DNA from: Paraburkholderia sabiae
Lineage (GTDB): Bacteria > Pseudomonadota > Gammaproteobacteria > Burkholderiales > Burkholderiaceae
Assembly: GCF_030412785.1 (NCBI RefSeq)
Contig: NZ_CP125296.1
Location: forward strand, 186,001-250,000
Reading direction: 5' to 3'
Length of the DNA stretch: 64,000 bases
A model generated the notes under the pieces. It did not search any database. It had not been told where the DNA came from and worked only from the letters and a program-made list of their open reading frames with translations. Below are positions 26,680 to 36,389 of the stretch, one piece after another. Made by a program: the position numbers and the translations under genes. The first letter of the stretch is position 1, and each line of letters begins with the position of its first letter.

Positions 26680-26741
26680 CGTCGGACGGCAGCTTCTTTG
26701 CGGATGCAACCAGTTTCATCCGACACATGAAGCGCGCTTGT

Positions 26742-27071
26742 TTATTCGCCCATCAACGGAATGCCGGCTCTTGCAGCCGGCGTTTCGCTTTTTGGCGTCA
26801 GGCGATAGCCGCGGCCCGGTATGTTCTGGATCAGCCGCCGGTCTTCGCCGAGCGCCTTGCGTAAAGCGCAGACCTGCACGCGTATGTTCGATTCCTCGAC
26901 GACGGTGTCGGGCCACACCTTGCGAAGAATATCCTCGATCGACACGACCTGGCCGTGCGCTGCCATCAGCACGGCGAGGATGTCGAATGCACGGCTGCCG
27001 ACGGGGACGGAGGTTCCACGCACCTGGATTTCTCGGGTCGACAGATTGACGTCGAAGCTACTGGCCTTCAT
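26742..27071 (-). CDS. Stand-alone winged helix-turn-helix protein (109 aa)
   Basis: The whole protein is one OmpR/PhoB-type DNA-binding domain: FDVNLSTREIQVRG, then SRAFDILAVLMAAHGQVVSIEDILRKVWPD, the recognition helix in EESNIRVQVCALRKALGED, and the wing RLIQNIPGRGYRL. No receiver, membrane or ATPase domain is attached. It resembles the N-terminal domain of CadC-like and tetratricopeptide-linked regulators. It is divergent from the DJ-1/PfpI gene, 216 bases away, and may control it. Confidence 0.8.
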   Translation of the reverse strand: MKASSFDVNLSTREIQVRGTSVPVGSRAFDILAVLMAAHGQVVSIEDILRKVWPDTVVEESNIRVQVCALRKALGEDRRLIQNIPGRGYRLTPKSETPAARAGIPLMGE

Positions 27072-27287
27072 GTTCGATTCTCACGAGTGTCATGCATCAG
27101 GGATGATGAAACCGCAAGTGCTGAAGTGAGTCGATAGCACATATGTATCGGTCACTATACTTTGGTATTAACGCGCGGCGCTTCGTTTGTCGACGCTATG
27201 GGCAGCGACTATAGTGCTCTTGCCACTTTACGTGGATGGTCCGTCCAATCGGCAGGTACATCGTCCTTTCATCATGCGAGTGCGACA

Positions 27288-27980
27288 ATGAAGATCCTGA
27301 TGGTGTTGACGTCTCACGATCAACTTGGCAATACCGGCAAGAAGACAGGTTTCTGGTTAGAAGAATTCGCGGCGCCGTACTTCACGTTTCTCGATGCCGG
27401 CGTCACCATAACAGTCAGCTCACCTAAAGGTGGACAACCGCCGCTCGATCCGAAGAGCGACACGCCCGAGGGCAAAACAGAGCTGACCGAGCGTTTCAAG
27501 AGCGATCCCGCTGCGCAAAAAGTGCTGGCCAATACGGTCAAGCTCGACACGGTCAAAGCCGACGACTACGACGCCGTGTTCTATCCCGGCGGGCACGGCC
27601 CGATGTGGGATCTCGCAGAAGACCCGCGCTCCATCGCGCTGATCGAGAGCTTCTACAACGCGGGCAAGCCGGTAGCATTTGTCTGCCACGCACCCGGCGT
27701 TTTGCGTCACGTGAAGGTGAACGGCGAACCGCTCGTCAAAGGCAAGCGCGTGACAGGTTTCACGAATTCGGAAGAGGAAGCCGTTCAACTCACGAAGGTC
27801 GTGCCGTTTCTCGTCGAAGACGAACTGAAGCGGCTCGGCGGACATTTCGAAAAAGTCGACGACTGGCAGGTTCTGTCGATCATCGACGGACGCCTCGTCA
27901 CCGGACAGAATCCCGCTTCGTCGACGGCGGGCGCGCGCGATCTGCTGAAAGTGCTCGATCAGCTGCATTCGAATCGCTAA
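27288..27980 (+). CDS. DJ-1/PfpI family type 1 glutamine amidotransferase-like protein (230 aa)
   Basis: Flavodoxin-like fold with the nucleophile elbow AFVCHAPGVL, where C133 is the reactive cysteine, and a conserved glutamate in the N-terminal EEFAAPY region. YPGGHGPMWDL is the family's glycine-rich loop. The Hsp31-type relatives act as glyoxalases or chaperones in carbonyl stress. The start at 27288 (MKILMVLTS) is the canonical N-terminus; the frame upstream is not homologous. It may be paired with the divergent winged-helix regulator and the following hydratase gene. Confidence 0.88.
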   Translation: MKILMVLTSHDQLGNTGKKTGFWLEEFAAPYFTFLDAGVTITVSSPKGGQPPLDPKSDTPEGKTELTERFKSDPAAQKVLANTVKLDTVKADDYDAVFYPGGHGPMWDLAEDPRSIALIESFYNAGKPVAFVCHAPGVLRHVKVNGEPLVKGKRVTGFTNSEEEAVQLTKVVPFLVEDELKRLGGHFEKVDDWQVLSIIDGRLVTGQNPASSTAGARDLLKVLDQLHSNR

Positions 27981-28011
27981 CCGGCTTTGCCCAATACGGA
28001 TGGAGATTGAT

Positions 28012-28851
28012 ATGAGCAACGCCAATGCGAATCAGCAGTTTCGAATCGAAAAACGCAGCCCGGCTTACTGGCGAGTGATCATCGATAACCCGCCCTTCAA
28101 TATCTTCGGACCGGATTCGATCCCGCAGATGAATGCCGCGATAACGGCGCTCGAAACCGATCCTGACGTCAAGGTAGTCGTGTTCGAAAGCGCGGTGCCG
28201 GGATTTTTTCTCACGCACTACGACTTCATTCCGCCTTTGCAGGAGACCACGAGCATGCCGCCGGGCCCGACGGGCATGCCGCCGCTGCCCGACATGCTCG
28301 CGCGGCTGGGGCGCGCGCCCGTCGTGTCGATCGCGTCGATCCGGGGCCGCGCGACGGGCGTCGGCAGCGAACTGGCGCTCGCGAGCGACATGCGCTTCGC
28401 GAGCCGCGAAAAAGCGCTGCTGTCGCAATGGGAAATCGGCGCGTCGCTGGTGCCGGGCGGCGGGCCGATGACGCGCCTGTCGCGTCTGATCGGACGCGGG
28501 CGCGCGCTCGAAGTGCTGTTGAGCGGCGACGATATCGGCGGCGAACTGGCGGAGCGCTACGGCTACGTCAACCGTTCGTTCGCGGATAGCGAACTCGACG
28601 CCTTCGTGGATGCGCTGGCGTCGCGTATCGCGTCGTTCGACAAGGAGAGCATCGTCGCGATCAAGCGTCAGGTGAATCTCGTTACCTTGCCATCCGACGA
28701 CCTGGTCGCGCCCGAATGGGATGCGTTCATCGCGTCCGTCGGCCGGCCGCAGGCGCAGGAACGAATCGCGCAACTGATGCAGCTTGGCCTGCAGAAGAAT
28801 CACGATGTGGAAGCACGTCTTGCGCATTACACGGGCACGCTGGGACGTTAG
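28012..28851 (+). CDS. Enoyl-CoA hydratase/isomerase family protein (279 aa)
   Basis: Crotonase-fold protein. The second oxyanion segment GVGSELALASDMRFAS is clear and the hydrophobic CoA pocket follows, but the first segment (VPGFFLTHYDFIPP) departs from the usual FCAGAD, so the reaction may differ from hydration. The start at 28012 has GGAG six bases upstream. It follows the DJ-1 gene by 31 bases on the same strand and is probably cotranscribed with it. Confidence 0.82.
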   Translation: MSNANANQQFRIEKRSPAYWRVIIDNPPFNIFGPDSIPQMNAAITALETDPDVKVVVFESAVPGFFLTHYDFIPPLQETTSMPPGPTGMPPLPDMLARLGRAPVVSIASIRGRATGVGSELALASDMRFASREKALLSQWEIGASLVPGGGPMTRLSRLIGRGRALEVLLSGDDIGGELAERYGYVNRSFADSELDAFVDALASRIASFDKESIVAIKRQVNLVTLPSDDLVAPEWDAFIASVGRPQAQERIAQLMQLGLQKNHDVEARLAHYTGTLGR

Positions 28852-28863
28852 CCTGCACGGCGG

Positions 28864-28894
28864 CGGTTGCATCCCGTCGTTGCGGCTGCAACCG
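28864..28894 (+). terminator. Hairpin after the enoyl-CoA hydratase gene
   Basis: CGGTTGCA at 28864-28871 and TGCAACCG at 28887-28894 form a perfect 8-base stem with a 15-base loop, 12 bases after the stop. There is no T-tract. Just downstream, the 13-mer CGGCATTGTTGTG occurs twice in tandem (28909-28921 and 28922-28934). Confidence 0.4.
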
Positions 28895-29029
28895 TCGCGC
28901 TCGTTGTTCGGCATTGTTGTGCGGCATTGTTGTGCGGCACCGCTGTCGGCACTTATAGGGCGCAATTCCACCCTTGCGTGTTAGCCTTTTCCCGATTCGT
29001 TACCTGAAGGCGAAACCGGGAGCGTCGTC

Positions 29030-32000
29030 ATGGACTTCACTGGATTTCAGCTGGAGCTGCTCCACGACGATGGCGATCTGTCGTTGTGCCGCGCGTTGCG
29101 GCCCGACACGACGGTCTCGTTGCTCGCGTTGATCGCCACCCGCCCCGCCGCGCAAAGCATCGCGCGGCTGGAACGTGAATACGAACTGGCCGCGCTGCTC
29201 GATCCGCGCTGGGCCGCGCAGCCGATTGCGCTCGATCTCGGCAGAGTGCCGCCGATGCTCGTGCTCGACGACGATGGCGGCGACCCGCTCGTTCGCCTGC
29301 TCGGTCAGCCGCTCGATCTCGCGCGATGCCTGCGCATCGCGGCGAATCTGGCGCGCGCAATCGGGCACGTCCACGAGCGCGGCCTGATCCATAAGGACAT
29401 CAAGCCGGCGAACGTGCTCGTCGACGGCAACGACGGCGTGCGGCTGACGGGCTTCGGCATCGCGTCGCAACTGCCGCTCGAGCATCAGTCGCCCGCGCCG
29501 CCGGAGATCATCGCGGGCACCTTTGCCTACATGGCGCCCGAGCAGACGGGCCGTATGAACCGCTCGATCGACGCGCGCAGCGATCTCTATTCGTTCGGCG
29601 TGACGCTGTACGAGATGCTGACGGGCGGGTTGCCTTTCGCGGCGGCGGACGCGATGGAATGGATTCATTGCCACATCGCGCGCAGGCCGACGCCGCTTGA
29701 AGAGCGCAACGAAAGCATTCCGCCGACGGTTGGACAGATCGTGCTCAAGCTCCTCGAGAAGACTGCGGAAAGCCGTTATCAGACGGCGGCGGGCGTCGAG
29801 GCCGATCTGCGTGCGTGCCTCGCGGCATGGGAAACGACGCGTGCGATCGCACCGTTGTCACTCGGCGAGCGCGACGCGTCGGACCGGCTGCTGATCCCTG
29901 AAAAACTGTACGGCCGCGATGCGCAGATCGGTGAGATCGTGGCCGCGTTCAATCGCATCGTCGGCGGCGGGCGCAGCGAGCTTGTGCTGATTTCGGGTTA
30001 CGCTGGCATCGGTAAATCGTCGGTGGTGAACGAGCTGCACAAGGTGCTGGTGCCGCCGCGCGGCCTGTTCGCGTCCGGCAAATTCGATCAGTACAAACGG
30101 GACATTCCGTATGTGCCGCTCGCGCAGGCGTTTCAGTCGCTCGTGCGCGAGCTGCTGAGCAAGAGCGACGCAGAAATCGAACCGTGGCGCCGCGCGCTGC
30201 AGGACGCGCTGGCGCCGAACGGCCAGGTGATCGTCAATCTGATTCCCGAGCTTGCGCTGATCATCGGCGAGCAGCCGGCCGTGCCGACGTTGCCGCCGCA
30301 GGAATCGCAAAACCGCTTTCAGCTCGTGTTTCGCAGCTTCCTCGGCGTATTCGCGCGGCGCGAGCATCCGCTCGCGCTCTTTATCGACGATCTGCAATGG
30401 CTCGATGCTGCGACACTCGATCTGCTCCAACATCTCGTCACGCATCCCGATGTGCAGCATGTGCTGCTGGTCGGCGCGTATCGCAGCAATGAAGTCGACG
30501 ACGCGCATCCGCTCGCGCGCACGCTCGACGCGATCGCGCAGACGGAAGCAACCGTGCATCAGATCGAACTCGCGCCGTTGACGGCGGACAGCGTCGCGCA
30601 ACTCGTCGCCGATGCTTTGCACTGTCCGGCCACGACGGCCGTGCCGCTCGCGCAACTGGTGCACGAGAAGACGGGCGGCAATCCGTTCTTCGCGATCCAG
30701 TTCCTGAGCGCGCTCGCCGACGAAGCGTTGCTGACCTTCGATCGCGATACGTCGCGCTGGACGTGGGATTTGCCCCGCATCTGCGCGAAGGGTTTCACCG
30801 AGAACGTCGCCGATCTGATGGCGGCCAAGCTGACGCGTCTGCCCGACGCGACGCGCGAAGCGCTCGGCCAGCTCGCGAGTCTCGGCAACGTCGCGGACGT
30901 CGCGACGCTCACGCTCGTCCACGGCGAACCGGAAGCGTCGATTCACGCGAAGCTGTGGCTCGCCGTGCGCGCGGGACTCGTGTTCCGAGTGGAAGCAGCC
31001 TACGGGTTCGCGCACGACCGCGTGCAGGAAGCCGCCTACGCGCTGATTCCGGCAGACCGCCGCGCAGCCACGCATGTGCGCATCGGCAGGGCGCTTGCGT
31101 CGCGGACTTCGCCCGATGCGCTCGAAGAATCCATTTTCGACATCGTCAATCAACTGAATCGTGGCGCGGAACTGATCGATACCGACGAAGAACGTGAGCG
31201 GACGGTCGCATTGAATCTGATCGCAGGTCGACGCGCGATGCGTTCGACGGCCTATGCAGCGGCGCGCAGCTATCTGGCGCAAGGCGTCGCGCTGCTGTCA
31301 CCGGATGCGTGGACGCGACGCTACGAAAGCACGTTCGATCTGTATCTGGCTTACAGCGAATGCGAATACCTGGCCGGCGACTTCACGGACGCCGACGCGT
31401 TGTTCGACATGCTGCTCGAACGCGCACGTTCGAGTCTGGATCGCGCGAAGGTGTTCGGCTTGCGCATGTCGCTGTATCAGGTGGCAGGGCGGTTCGACGA
31501 AAGCTTCGCGGTCGCGCGGCTCGCGCTGCGCGATTTCGGCCTGCTTCTGCCCGACACCGATGGCGAAGTCGAGTCCGCCGTCGCAGCGGCATTGCAGGAG
31601 ATTCCTTATCGTCTTGCGGGACGTGCCATCGGCGATCTGGTCGATGCACCCGTCGCGCAAGACCCGGCGATACGCGCGGTGATCGATCTGCTCGTCGAGG
31701 CGATGCCTTGCGCGTTTATCGCGCGGCCTGCGTACTATCCGCTCATCACGCTGAAGGCGGTCCTTCTGTCGCTGCAGCACGGCAATACCGACAACTCGAG
31801 TTTCGCGTACGGCAATTACGCACTGATGCTGGTATCGAGCATCGGCGATATTCCTTCTGCCGTGCAGTTCTCCGAGATGTCGCTGCGCCTGAACGAGAAG
31901 TTCGACAACCGTCGCTTCTACGGAAAACTGCTGCATCTGCACGGCAATCACATCAACTTCTGGCGGAGGCACATCGTGACCGATCTGCCGATACTGGAGC

Positions 32001-34984
32001 GCGCGAGCGCCGCGTGTCTCGAAGTGGGTGACCTCGTGTTCGCCGGCTATCTCGCCTTTACGACCGTCTGGCAGACGATCGAAAAAGGCTCGGCGCTCGA
32101 CGACGTGCAGGCCGTATCGGAGAAGCATGCTGCGTTTGCGCGGCAGAGCCACAACGATGCCGTGTTCGAAACGATCCGCCTGGAGCAGCAGTTCATCGCG
32201 AGTCTGCGCGGCATAACGACCGAGCCGCTCAAGCTCGGCGACGCACTGTTCGACGATGCCGCCTGTTTCGACGCCATCGAAACAGCGAACTTCGGTTGCG
32301 GCATCGTGTTTCATCACATCATGCAGATGATTCTCGCGTATCTCGATGGCCGCCATGCGGACGCGTCGAAGGCCGCGAGCGATGCCGCACCGATGCTGGG
32401 CGCAGTCATGGCGTTGCCGATCGAATCGACGTATCACTTCTTCAACGCGTTGACGCTCGCGGCGCGCTATCCCGGCGCCGGAATTGAAATGCAGCAGGCG
32501 TGGCGAAGCACACTCGCGCAGACGCTCGACAGGTTCGAGTCGTGGAGCACGCACTGCCCGGAGAATTTCCGTCATCGGCATGCGCTGCTTGCGGCGGAAA
32601 TCGCACGCATCGAAGGGCGCGATTCCGACGCGATGCATTTCTACGAAGAAGCGATCCGCGCGGCGCGTGAACACGGCTTCATCCAGTATCAGGCGATGGC
32701 GCACGAACTCGCCGCACAGTTTCATGCCGCGCGCGGCCTCGAAACCATCGCCGATACGTACCTGTTCAACGCGCGTTCCTGCTACGAGCGTTGGGGTGCG
32801 AAAGGCAAGGTGCGGCAACTGGCACGAACGTACGCTCAATTGCGGCACGATCCCGCGAGCCTCGACGGCACGATCGCCACGTCGAACGAGCAACTGGACC
32901 TCGCGACCGTGGTGCAGGTGTCGCGCGCGATCTTCAGCGGCATCGACCTGAACGAACTGATTCATACGCTGATGGTGCTCGCGCTGGAACATGCGGGCGC
33001 GAACCGCGGCCTGTTGATCTTCAGGCGCGGCAACGACTTGCGCGTGGAAGCGGAAGCATCGACGGCGCAGAACGGCGTGGACGTCCGTTTGCCGAAAATG
33101 CGCGCGACGGGCAACGAGCTTCCCGAATCGGTGCTGCGCTACGTGATCCGCACGGGCGACAGTCTGCTGCTCGACGACGCATCGGCGCGCAGTCCGTTTT
33201 CGTCGGACGAGTACATTCGCCGTCACGATTGCCGCTCCATCCTGTGCCTGCCGCTCGTCAAGCAGACGCGGCTGATCGGCGTGCTGTACCTCGAAAACAA
33301 TCTGACCACCGACGCGTTCACGCCTGCCCGCACGGCCTTGCTGCGGCTGCTCGCATCGCAGGCGGCGCTCTCGCTCGAAACGGCCCGCCTCTACGCCGAC
33401 CTGCAGGACGCGGAAGCGCTGCTCGCCGACGCGCAGCGCCTGAGCCATACAGGCAGCTTCGACTGGCATGTGTCGAGCGGCGAGCTGGTCTGGTCGAAAG
33501 AGAGCTTCCGCATCTTCGGTTACGACGTCGACACCACGCCGACGGTCGACATGATGTTCGGCCGCGTGCATCCCGACGACGTGACCTTCGTGCGTCTCGC
33601 CTTCGATCGCGCGACACACGACCGTCAACCGTTCGACATCGAACACCGGCTGTGGATGCCCGATGGAACGATTCGCCATCTGCAAGTGCTGGCGCATGTC
33701 GTGGTCGATGAAGAGAGCCGGATGCGCGTGCTCGGCGCGCTGAAAGACATCACCGTGCGCAAGCAGGCGCACGCGGCGCTCGAACGCAGCGAACATCGCT
33801 ACCGCAGCCTGTTCTTCGACATGCCCGTTGGCCTCTGGCAGATCGAGGCGCAGCCGTTGATGACCTTGCTGACGGAGCTGCGTGCGCAAGGCGTCGACGA
33901 TCTGTCTGCGTATATCGACGATCACCCGGGCTGGCTGAATCGCGCGATGGAGATGCTGGTGGTCGAAGAGATCAATCACCACGCGGCGCAGATGTTCGGC
34001 GCGACGGACCGCAGCGCGTTGCTCGGTCCGCTGCCGTGGGTCTGGCGAGAAAGTCCTGGCACGTTCCGGCGCGCGCTCGAAAGCCGCTATAGCGGGGAAG
34101 CGATTTTTCAGGAAACCACCAAGCTGCCTACGCTCGACGGGCGGATTATCGACGTTCTCTTTACGATCGCGCGTCCGAGTTCGACCGAAGATCTCGGCAT
34201 TGCGCTGATCAGTCTCGTCGATCTGACGGAGCGCGTGCGCGCGCAGGACATGCTGCAACGGCTGCAGGCCGACTTCGCGCACGCGGCGCGTATTTCGATG
34301 CTGGGCGAGCTGACGGCGTCCGTCGCACATGAACTGAACCAGCCGCTCTCTGCGATCGCGATGAACAGTGCGATCAGCAACCGCTGGCTCGACCGCGCCG
34401 TCCCCGACGTTGCCGAAGCGCGGCTGATCAACCAGCGCGTGGCCGCCGATGCACGGCGCGCGGTCGATATCGTCGATCGCATCCGGAGCATGGCGCTGCG
34501 CCGCGACCCGAAGCGCGCTGTCGCGCAACTCGACGAACTGATCGACGAGGCGCTGATTTTTCTGCAGCACGAAGTGCGCTCGCGCGGCGTGATCGTGTTA
34601 CGCCAACGCGCCGTTGTCGCTCCGATGGTGCTCGCCGATCGCGTCCAGCTTCAGCAGGTGATCGTCAACCTCGTCGTCAACGCGATGCAGGCGATGGAGC
34701 AGGCGGCCAGTTCCGAACGCAAGATCACGATCCGCACGCAGACGCCCGATGGCGCGACGGTCAATTGCGCACTGGAAGACAGCGGTCCCGGCATCGCGCC
34801 CGAAGCCATCAGCCGCCTGTTCCAGAGCTTCTACACGACCAAGGAAAACGGCATGGGAATGGGCTTGCCGATCTGCCGCTCGATCATCGAGGCGCATGGC
34901 GGACGCATCTGCGCCGACAACGGCTCGGTGCACGGCGGCGCGCGTTTCTCGTTCACGCTGCCGTCTGCCGAAGCCGCACGCTAG
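29030..34984 (+). CDS. Giant kinase-like / AAA / GAF / PAS hybrid sensor histidine kinase (1984 aa)
   Basis: Multidomain sensor of the ATPase-linked histidine kinase type seen in proteobacteria and cyanobacteria. Order: Ser/Thr-kinase-like domain (about 1-265) with IHKDIKPAN near 120 and YMAPEQTGR near 170; AAA/STAND-type ATPase with GYAGIGKSS near 325 and LFIDDLQWLDAA; a helical repeat region to about 1280; GAF (about 1290-1450); PAS (about 1465-1580) and a second PAS-like segment; then HisKA with LGELTASVAHELNQPLSAI and phospho-acceptor H1767, and a HATPase domain (LEDSGPGIAP, GMGMGLPICRSI). The kinase domain lacks the beta-3 lysine and has GFG for DFG, so it may be a pseudokinase. The FixJ-type regulator at 36390 is a likely partner. 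Confidence 0.92.
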   Translation: MDFTGFQLELLHDDGDLSLCRALRPDTTVSLLALIATRPAAQSIARLEREYELAALLDPRWAAQPIALDLGRVPPMLVLDDDGGDPLVRLLGQPLDLARCLRIAANLARAIGHVHERGLIHKDIKPANVLVDGNDGVRLTGFGIASQLPLEHQSPAPPEIIAGTFAYMAPEQTGRMNRSIDARSDLYSFGVTLYEMLTGGLPFAAADAMEWIHCHIARRPTPLEERNESIPPTVGQIVLKLLEKTAESRYQTAAGVEADLRACLAAWETTRAIAPLSLGERDASDRLLIPEKLYGRDAQIGEIVAAFNRIVGGGRSELVLISGYAGIGKSSVVNELHKVLVPPRGLFASGKFDQYKRDIPYVPLAQAFQSLVRELLSKSDAEIEPWRRALQDALAPNGQVIVNLIPELALIIGEQPAVPTLPPQESQNRFQLVFRSFLGVFARREHPLALFIDDLQWLDAATLDLLQHLVTHPDVQHVLLVGAYRSNEVDDAHPLARTLDAIAQTEATVHQIELAPLTADSVAQLVADALHCPATTAVPLAQLVHEKTGGNPFFAIQFLSALADEALLTFDRDTSRWTWDLPRICAKGFTENVADLMAAKLTRLPDATREALGQLASLGNVADVATLTLVHGEPEASIHAKLWLAVRAGLVFRVEAAYGFAHDRVQEAAYALIPADRRAATHVRIGRALASRTSPDALEESIFDIVNQLNRGAELIDTDEERERTVALNLIAGRRAMRSTAYAAARSYLAQGVALLSPDAWTRRYESTFDLYLAYSECEYLAGDFTDADALFDMLLERARSSLDRAKVFGLRMSLYQVAGRFDESFAVARLALRDFGLLLPDTDGEVESAVAAALQEIPYRLAGRAIGDLVDAPVAQDPAIRAVIDLLVEAMPCAFIARPAYYPLITLKAVLLSLQHGNTDNSSFAYGNYALMLVSSIGDIPSAVQFSEMSLRLNEKFDNRRFYGKLLHLHGNHINFWRRHIVTDLPILERASAACLEVGDLVFAGYLAFTTVWQTIEKGSALDDVQAVSEKHAAFARQSHNDAVFETIRLEQQFIASLRGITTEPLKLGDALFDDAACFDAIETANFGCGIVFHHIMQMILAYLDGRHADASKAASDAAPMLGAVMALPIESTYHFFNALTLAARYPGAGIEMQQAWRSTLAQTLDRFESWSTHCPENFRHRHALLAAEIARIEGRDSDAMHFYEEAIRAAREHGFIQYQAMAHELAAQFHAARGLETIADTYLFNARSCYERWGAKGKVRQLARTYAQLRHDPASLDGTIATSNEQLDLATVVQVSRAIFSGIDLNELIHTLMVLALEHAGANRGLLIFRRGNDLRVEAEASTAQNGVDVRLPKMRATGNELPESVLRYVIRTGDSLLLDDASARSPFSSDEYIRRHDCRSILCLPLVKQTRLIGVLYLENNLTTDAFTPARTALLRLLASQAALSLETARLYADLQDAEALLADAQRLSHTGSFDWHVSSGELVWSKESFRIFGYDVDTTPTVDMMFGRVHPDDVTFVRLAFDRATHDRQPFDIEHRLWMPDGTIRHLQVLAHVVVDEESRMRVLGALKDITVRKQAHAALERSEHRYRSLFFDMPVGLWQIEAQPLMTLLTELRAQGVDDLSAYIDDHPGWLNRAMEMLVVEEINHHAAQMFGATDRSALLGPLPWVWRESPGTFRRALESRYSGEAIFQETTKLPTLDGRIIDVLFTIARPSSTEDLGIALISLVDLTERVRAQDMLQRLQADFAHAARISMLGELTASVAHELNQPLSAIAMNSAISNRWLDRAVPDVAEARLINQRVAADARRAVDIVDRIRSMALRRDPKRAVAQLDELIDEALIFLQHEVRSRGVIVLRQRAVVAPMVLADRVQLQQVIVNLVVNAMQAMEQAASSERKITIRTQTPDGATVNCALEDSGPGIAPEAISRLFQSFYTTKENGMGMGLPICRSIIEAHGGRICADNGSVHGGARFSFTLPSAEAAR

Positions 34985-35159
34985 AACGACGGGCAGAGTG
35001 ACAAGCGGGGATCGTGCCTGCATCGAACATACGACGGTATGAAGCCGTCATGCGATGGTGGGTGAAATCGCAAGCAATAGTAGGCTGGTGCGCCCGCCGC
35101 GCGCCCGATAGGCTAGTCGCGTGAAGTCGGGAAAGACATCGGACATCGGGGTGCACATC

Positions 35160-36062
35160 ATGGACGTGGCGGATCTGAAAGTATTCGACGCAGTCGCTCG
35201 CCTCGGAAGCATGAGCCGCGCAGCGCTCGAGTTGCATACGGTGCAGTCGAACGTCACCGGGCGAATCCGTTCGCTCGAAGGCGAAGTGGGCGTCGCGCTG
35301 TTCGAGCGGCACGTGCGCGGCGTGAAGATGACGCCCGCCGGACAGCGCATGCTACCGTATGCGGCGCGCGCTGCCCGCCTCGTTGCCGACGCGCGGCTTG
35401 CCGCGCTCGACGATGGTCCGCCGAGCGGCACGCTCGCCATCGGCGCGTTATGGACGACGGGCGCGTTGCAGTTGAGCCGCGTGCTCAGTCATTTCGCGGG
35501 TCTGTATCCGCAGGTCGGCTTGTCGTTGACGACGGATACGAGCAGCGGACTGACGGCGGCCGTCGCGGACTGTCGTCTGGACGGCGCGTTCGTCGCCGGC
35601 CCGCAGAGCGATCCCGGCCTCGACGTTCAGACCATTTTCAGCGAGGAACTCGTACTCGTCGCACCGACGACCATGCGCTCGCTCAAGGAACTCGGATCGA
35701 TTGAAAACCTCAAGGCGATTGTCTTTAGTCCGGGTTGCTCGTATCGCGAGCGCCTCGATCTGCTGCTTGCCGAAATGGGCATTCTCTCCGTGACGGCGCT
35801 GGCGTTCGGATCGATCGACGCGATACTCTCGTGCGTCGCGGCGGGCATCGGCATTACCTTGTTGCCGCGAGGCGTCGTGTCGAACGCGGCGCACAGGCAT
35901 TGCGTCGGGGTGCATCCGCTGGCGTCCGACACTGCGCGCATGGAGACGCTTTTCATTCGGCGGCGCGACGCGTATCTGTCGAATGCGATGCGCGCCTTTC
36001 TGGATGTGTCGAGTTCCGAAGCACTCATTTCGGACAGTGCAGATGCACGCTTTCCGGCCTGA
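35160..36062 (+). CDS. LysR family transcriptional regulator (300 aa)
   Basis: N-terminal LysR HTH (DLKVFDAVARLGSMSRAALELHTVQSNVTGRIRSLE) followed by a periplasmic-binding-protein-like effector domain. The usual S-x-V-T in the recognition helix is present as QSNVTGRI. The start at 35160 is the canonical beginning; 13 more codons upstream are open but not typical. It lies between the giant sensor and the FixJ-type gene on the same strand. No divergent target is visible, so the regulated genes are not obvious. Confidence 0.9.
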   Translation: MDVADLKVFDAVARLGSMSRAALELHTVQSNVTGRIRSLEGEVGVALFERHVRGVKMTPAGQRMLPYAARAARLVADARLAALDDGPPSGTLAIGALWTTGALQLSRVLSHFAGLYPQVGLSLTTDTSSGLTAAVADCRLDGAFVAGPQSDPGLDVQTIFSEELVLVAPTTMRSLKELGSIENLKAIVFSPGCSYRERLDLLLAEMGILSVTALAFGSIDAILSCVAAGIGITLLPRGVVSNAAHRHCVGVHPLASDTARMETLFIRRRDAYLSNAMRAFLDVSSSEALISDSADARFPA

Positions 36063-36389
36063 TTTTTTCTGAGCGTTTGCTCATTCCGCTGGAACGCCAG
36101 GCGAGAACAAATCGCCTGGTTTGCGCGTCTTGTTCGCCGCTAAAAACCAATCGATGAAATATCGGTTTATCGATGCGTGTCATCGGCCGCAATCGGCGCT
36201 TGTGACGCGATAGCATCTGATCGTCTTTTGCCTGAAGCGTTCCTCATTTCAGCACCTCTCCTGGCATTCAACACGCGACTTTGCTTTGCGCTCGCCGCCG
36301 TTTGGTACAACAATGTATGTATTGCTGAATCTGCATCACACACTCCACGGTTTGCACAGGCATCTCTCACTCGTTCACAAGGAGGCGGA
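36063..36389. other. Gene-free region before the FixJ-type regulator
   Basis: About 327 bases between LysR and the response regulator. A run of T (36063-36069) follows the LysR stop. The rest is less GC-rich than the neighbours and presumably holds the response-regulator promoter. I see no motif I can name. Confidence 0.3.

Noticed and set aside
28909..28934. Tandem 13-base repeat CGGCATTGTTGTG x2 as a possible regulatory or CRISPR-like unit
   Set aside because: Only two copies with no spacers; most likely slippage in a non-coding gap.
31298..34570. Very long open frame on the minus strand opposite the giant kinase
   Set aside because: It is antisense to a protein with clear domain motifs, is rich in Arg, His and Gln, has no domains, and arises from GC-biased third positions.
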